From: Anaerolineaceae bacterium UBA700
GTDB lineage: Bacteria > Chloroflexota > Anaerolineae > Anaerolineales > Anaerolineaceae
DNA: 7,814 nucleotides
Direction of reading: 5' to 3'
Assembly: GCA_002298885.1 (NCBI GenBank)
Contig: DBMK01000030.1
Location: 1-7,814 of the forward strand
The position numbers and the translations under genes were made by a program. Positions within the stretch are counted from its first letter, which is position 1. Each line of letters begins with the position of its first letter. Positions 6,065 through 7,814 of this stretch are shown here, piece after piece. A model generated the notes under the pieces. The model did not search any database and was not told the origin of the DNA. It saw only the letters and a program-made list of their open reading frames with translations.

Positions 6065-6215
6065 CCTCACCCCCTGCCCCCTCTCCTGACAAAAACCTGT
6101 CAGGAGAGGGGGTGACCGCATGGGTAAGTCGGCACCCCCTCTCCTGGAGCACCCTGGCACCGCCCGCCAGGGCAGGTGTGTTTTATCGCTCCAGGAGAGG
6201 GGGCAGGGGGTGAGG
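6065..6215. repeat. MITE-like element of nested inverted repeats, non-coding
   Basis: The outer arms are a perfect 24-base inverted repeat (6065-6088 against 6192-6215). Inside are two further hairpins: 6077-6091 with 6098-6112 (15 pairs, six-base loop), and 6135-6150 with 6188-6203 (16 pairs). The second encloses another small stem, CCCTGGC (6152-6158) with GCCAGGG (6166-6172). In effect one C-rich word (CCCCCTCTCCTG) appears four times in alternating orientation. Similar CCTCACCCCCTGCCCCCTCTCC-type words recur in Chloroflexota and cyanobacterial intergenic DNA, from memory. No transposase frame is present. It fills the gap between the divergent permease and DUF1684 genes. Confidence 0.8.
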
Positions 6216-6225
6216 TCGATACGCA

Positions 6226-6234
6226 TGATATACT
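6226..6234 (+). promoter_or_regulatory. Putative extended -10 promoter of the DUF1684 gene
   Basis: TGATATACT reads as TG, one base, then TATACT (5 of 6 matches to TATAAT). It starts ten bases after the end of the repeat element at 6215. The -35 position therefore falls inside the G-rich right arm of that element, where no TTGACA-like hexamer exists. The predicted transcript start near 6241 leaves a leader of about 18 bases. Confidence 0.4.
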
Positions 6235-6258
6235 GCAACCATTGGGGACTGGAGGCGT

Positions 6259-6918
6259 ATGGCAGGAACAGAGAATTATATCGATTTGGCGGATTACCGG
6301 CGGACCGTGGCGGGGATGTACGCCCGGCTCAGGCAGGCGGATAGCTCGCCGCAGGCGCGCTGGGAACGCTTCCGCTGCGAGCGCGACGCGCTGTTTGCCG
6401 CGCACCCGCAGTCGGCGCTGTCTGCGGAGCAGAAGCAGGCTTTCCACGGCCTGGACTATTTCGATTACGATCCAAACCTGCGCTTCGTGCTGCCGGTGGA
6501 TCCGGATGTGGAGCCGGGCGCCTGGGAGGTGGAGCTGCCGGACGAGGGCCTGATGCGCCTGACGCGCTTCGGCAAGGTCCACTTTGCGCTGCAGGGCCAG
6601 GCGCAGACGCTGACCCTGTTTTGGGTGCAGGGCTACGGCGGGGGCATTTTCCTGCCCTTCCGCGACCGCACCAACGCCCACGAGACCTACGGCGGCGGGC
6701 GCTACCTGCTGGACACGATCAAAGGGGCCGACCTGGGGCGCGAGGCCGACGGCCTGGTGATCGATTTCAACTGCGCCTATAACCCGTCCTGCGCCTACAA
6801 CTTCCGCTGGGTGTGCCCGCTGGCGCCGCCCGAGAACTGGCTGCCGGCGCCGGTGCAAGCCGGAGAAAAGGCCTTTGCGGGCGCAGAATTTGAAGTCACT
6901 AAAGACAATCCAACCTAG
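6259..6918 (+). CDS. DUF1684 domain protein
   Basis: The 219-residue protein matches the DUF1684 family along nearly its whole length. The N-terminal part (about residues 8-45, ADYRRTVAGMYARL ... RFRCERDALF) is the usual helical lead. It is followed by F67-DYDPNLRF, a beta-rich middle, and the family's signature in the C-terminal half: FLPFRDRTNAHETYGGGRYL (131-150), DGLVIDFNCAYNPSCAY (164-180) and CPLAPPENWLPAPVQAGEKAF (186-206). These motifs fit the family well, so the gene looks intact. No biochemical function is established for the family to my knowledge. There is no signal peptide or membrane span, so it should be cytoplasmic. GGAGG lies only three bases before the ATG, closer than usual, but the domain begins right after this Met. 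The gene stands alone, divergent from the permease. Confidence 0.88.
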   Translation: MAGTENYIDLADYRRTVAGMYARLRQADSSPQARWERFRCERDALFAAHPQSALSAEQKQAFHGLDYFDYDPNLRFVLPVDPDVEPGAWEVELPDEGLMRLTRFGKVHFALQGQAQTLTLFWVQGYGGGIFLPFRDRTNAHETYGGGRYLLDTIKGADLGREADGLVIDFNCAYNPSCAYNFRWVCPLAPPENWLPAPVQAGEKAFAGAEFEVTKDNPT

Positions 6919-6943
6919 CAGTTTGTCAATGGTGATTCTGATT

Positions 6944-7025
6944 ATTGTAGTGGCGACTTCGCGAAGCACCCCTTAGGGGTCAGTCGCTTGAGTCGATCAA
7001 CAACGACTAAAGTCGTTACAACGAT
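6944..7025. repeat. Degenerate 82-base inverted-repeat element with internal hairpins
   Basis: The outer 16-base arms (6944-6959 against 7010-7025) match at 12 of 16 positions. Inside are GCGACT (6953-6958) with AGTCGC (6982-6987), the exact palindrome CTTCGCGAAG (6957-6966), CCCC/GGGG around TTA (6969-6979), and AACGACT/AGTCGTT (7002-7017). The words GCGACTT, AGTCGCTTGAGTCG and ACGACTAAAGTCGT recall a repeat type that I remember from Chloroflexota genomes. It starts 25 bases after the DUF1684 stop codon, so it might also help to end that transcript, but no T-run follows. Confidence 0.65.
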
Positions 7026-7079
7026 TCTTAATATTCATGTTTGACAGAGCACTAATAGTTAATACCAGGAGGAACATCT

Positions 7080-7529
7080 ATGTTTAAGCAATCCATTTCA
7101 TTCCCCAGGTTTCAAATGATCGTCGAATTGGCGCTGCTCCTGGGCGTGCTGAGCCTGTTGATCTCGAGCAGCAGCCCCAGCCAGGCCGCCTCCCCGGCCG
7201 CGCTCAAACCCGCCGCGCCGGGCGCGGCCAACGCGCAGTACGCCTGCAGCGGCGTCCTCGACGTGGAGGTCTTCACCAACCGGGTGCTGGTCCACTGTTC
7301 GGCGGCGCTCCCGGCCCCCGGCTCGCCGGTGATCAACGGGATTAACTGGTTTGGCGTCCCTACAACCGACAGCGCCTCGGCCTCGCGCTTCCTCGGCCTG
7401 TTCCAGACGGCGCTGCTCTCAGGCAAGACCCTGGTCCTGTACCTGGACCCGGCCGACACCAGCGGCGCTGCCTGGGGCTGCGACGCAGCCGACTGCCGGA
7501 CGCTCAGCGGCGCGACGGTCGGGCCGTGA
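7080..7529 (+). CDS. Small secreted four-cysteine protein, unknown function
   Basis: The 149-residue product has a hydrophobic N-terminal segment (about residues 13-29) and a likely signal-peptidase site after SQA (about residue 36). An Ala/Pro-rich spacer follows (about 37-53), then a compact domain of about 95 residues. The domain has exactly four cysteines (56, 73, 134, 139), which suggests two disulfides. The pattern is CSGVLDVEVFTNRVLVHC at its start and a final GCDAADCR, with LSGKTLVLYLDPADTSG between. I recall similar short secreted proteins ending in a GCxxxDCR motif, but I know no name or function. The start is well supported: AGGAGG lies seven bases upstream of the ATG. No convincing promoter was found, because a TTGACA at 7041 has no suitably spaced -10. 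The stop codon overlaps the next start by one base, so the two genes are probably translated together. Confidence 0.75.
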   Translation: MFKQSISFPRFQMIVELALLLGVLSLLISSSSPSQAASPAALKPAAPGAANAQYACSGVLDVEVFTNRVLVHCSAALPAPGSPVINGINWFGVPTTDSASASRFLGLFQTALLSGKTLVLYLDPADTSGAAWGCDAADCRTLSGATVGP

Positions 7530-7777
7530 TGAACGCCCGCACCACCCGCTTCCTGGTTCTATTGAGCGCGGCCCTGCTGCTGATGGCGCTGATCGCTGCC
7601 ACCGCGCCGCCGGCGCATGCCACGCCGGCCCGGACGAACGCAAACCCGGCTTCCCTTGCGGCGAATGTGCCCGCAACGAGCGCGACTTTGACCCCTGCCG
7701 AGACGAACCTGCTGGTGAACCTGCCGGCTCTGATCCCTCCGGTGTATTTTACCGACCTGCCGGTAATCGCCAAATAA
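7529..7777 (+). CDS. Very small secreted protein with aromatic/LPV/Lys C-terminal tail, coupled to the preceding gene
   Basis: The 82-residue product starts MNARTTRF, followed by a clear hydrophobic core (residues 9-24) and a probable cleavage site after AHA (about residue 31). The mature peptide is only about 50 residues, low in complexity (Ala, Asn, Pro, Thr), without cysteine, and ends PPVYFTDLPVIAK. That tail resembles the end of the beta-helix protein in this window (LPTVYVPVVRK). The ATG at 7529 shares its A with the TGA of the preceding gene (TGATG). There is no good ribosome binding site of its own, which fits translational coupling. A GTG at 7526 is an alternative start, one codon longer. 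The GC-rich context means a chance frame is possible, but the signal peptide, coupling and tail together favour a real gene. Function is unknown. Confidence 0.6.
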   Translation: MNARTTRFLVLLSAALLLMALIAATAPPAHATPARTNANPASLAANVPATSATLTPAETNLLVNLPALIPPVYFTDLPVIAK

Positions 7778-7814
7778 CCAAATCAATGGTTGCGGGTTGT
7801 TTTGGGTAGCGAAG

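Noticed and set aside
6044..6238. CTGCAA direct repeat (6044-6049 and 6233-6238) as a target-site duplication of the repeat element
   Set aside because: The copies lie 15 and 17 bases away from the element ends, not adjacent to them, and a six-base match is easily found by chance.
6100..6969. Long open frame on the minus strand (289 codons) opposite the DUF1684 gene
   Set aside because: It runs through two repeat elements and the complement of a gene with clear family motifs. It has no recognisable domain.
7041..7069. TTGACA at 7041 as a promoter for the small secreted pair
   Set aside because: The hexamer is perfect, but no -10-like sequence lies 16-18 bases downstream. The TAATAG and TAATAC words are too close.
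7770..7805. Hairpin after the last gene (AACCA/TGGTT, or CCAAA-AACC with GGTT-TTTGG) as a terminator
   Set aside because: The stems are short and AT-rich, the T-run is brief (TGTTTTGG) and the window ends here. It is too weak to list.
1..7814. CRISPR array, tRNA, rRNA, phage or defence genes
   Set aside because: No regularly spaced direct repeats, cloverleaf-like sequences, integrases, nucleases or toxin-antitoxin pairs were recognised on either strand.

Overview
The window most likely comes from a member of the Chloroflexota (Anaerolineae-like). This is inferred from three things: the mix of secreted and lipoprotein families, the aromatic/VP/basic C-terminal tails on secreted proteins, and the dense short palindromic repeats between genes. 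No marker gene is present, so the assignment is tentative. Most genes are GC-rich. One block, roughly 1410-3300, is strikingly AT-rich.

Layout. Five genes lie on the minus strand between 43 and 5941. In transcription order they are: a DMT/EamA-family permease (5941-5039); a secreted parallel beta-helix protein with a CSLREA-like N-terminal motif (4930-3350); an AT-rich multi-span GT-C-type glycosyltransferase (2952-1462); an AhpD-like/carboxymuconolactone decarboxylase-family protein with an intact CxxCxxxH motif (1317-736); and a Cys-containing lipoprotein (651-43). Three genes lie on the plus strand: a DUF1684 protein (6259-6918), and two small secreted proteins joined by a TGATG stop/start overlap (7080-7529 and 7529-7777). 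The two strands diverge at 5942-6258, and most of that gap is a four-armed inverted-repeat element.

The minus-strand genes do not look like one tight operon. Gaps of about 80-400 bases separate most of them, and promoter-like sequences can be proposed for four of the five. No shared pathway links them. The common theme is the cell envelope and secretion: a lipoprotein, a polytopic glycosyltransferase, a secreted beta-helix, a permease and two small exported proteins.

The least explained parts are the repeats and palindromes (1-30, 1362-1405, 3136-3332, 6065-6215, 6944-7025), the compositional island carrying the glycosyltransferase, the coupled pair of small secreted proteins, and the matching C-terminal tails on two secreted proteins. 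I saw no tRNA, rRNA, CRISPR array, transposase, phage gene or recognisable defence system. I do not see convincing evidence for a new multi-gene system; the candidates above are modest.
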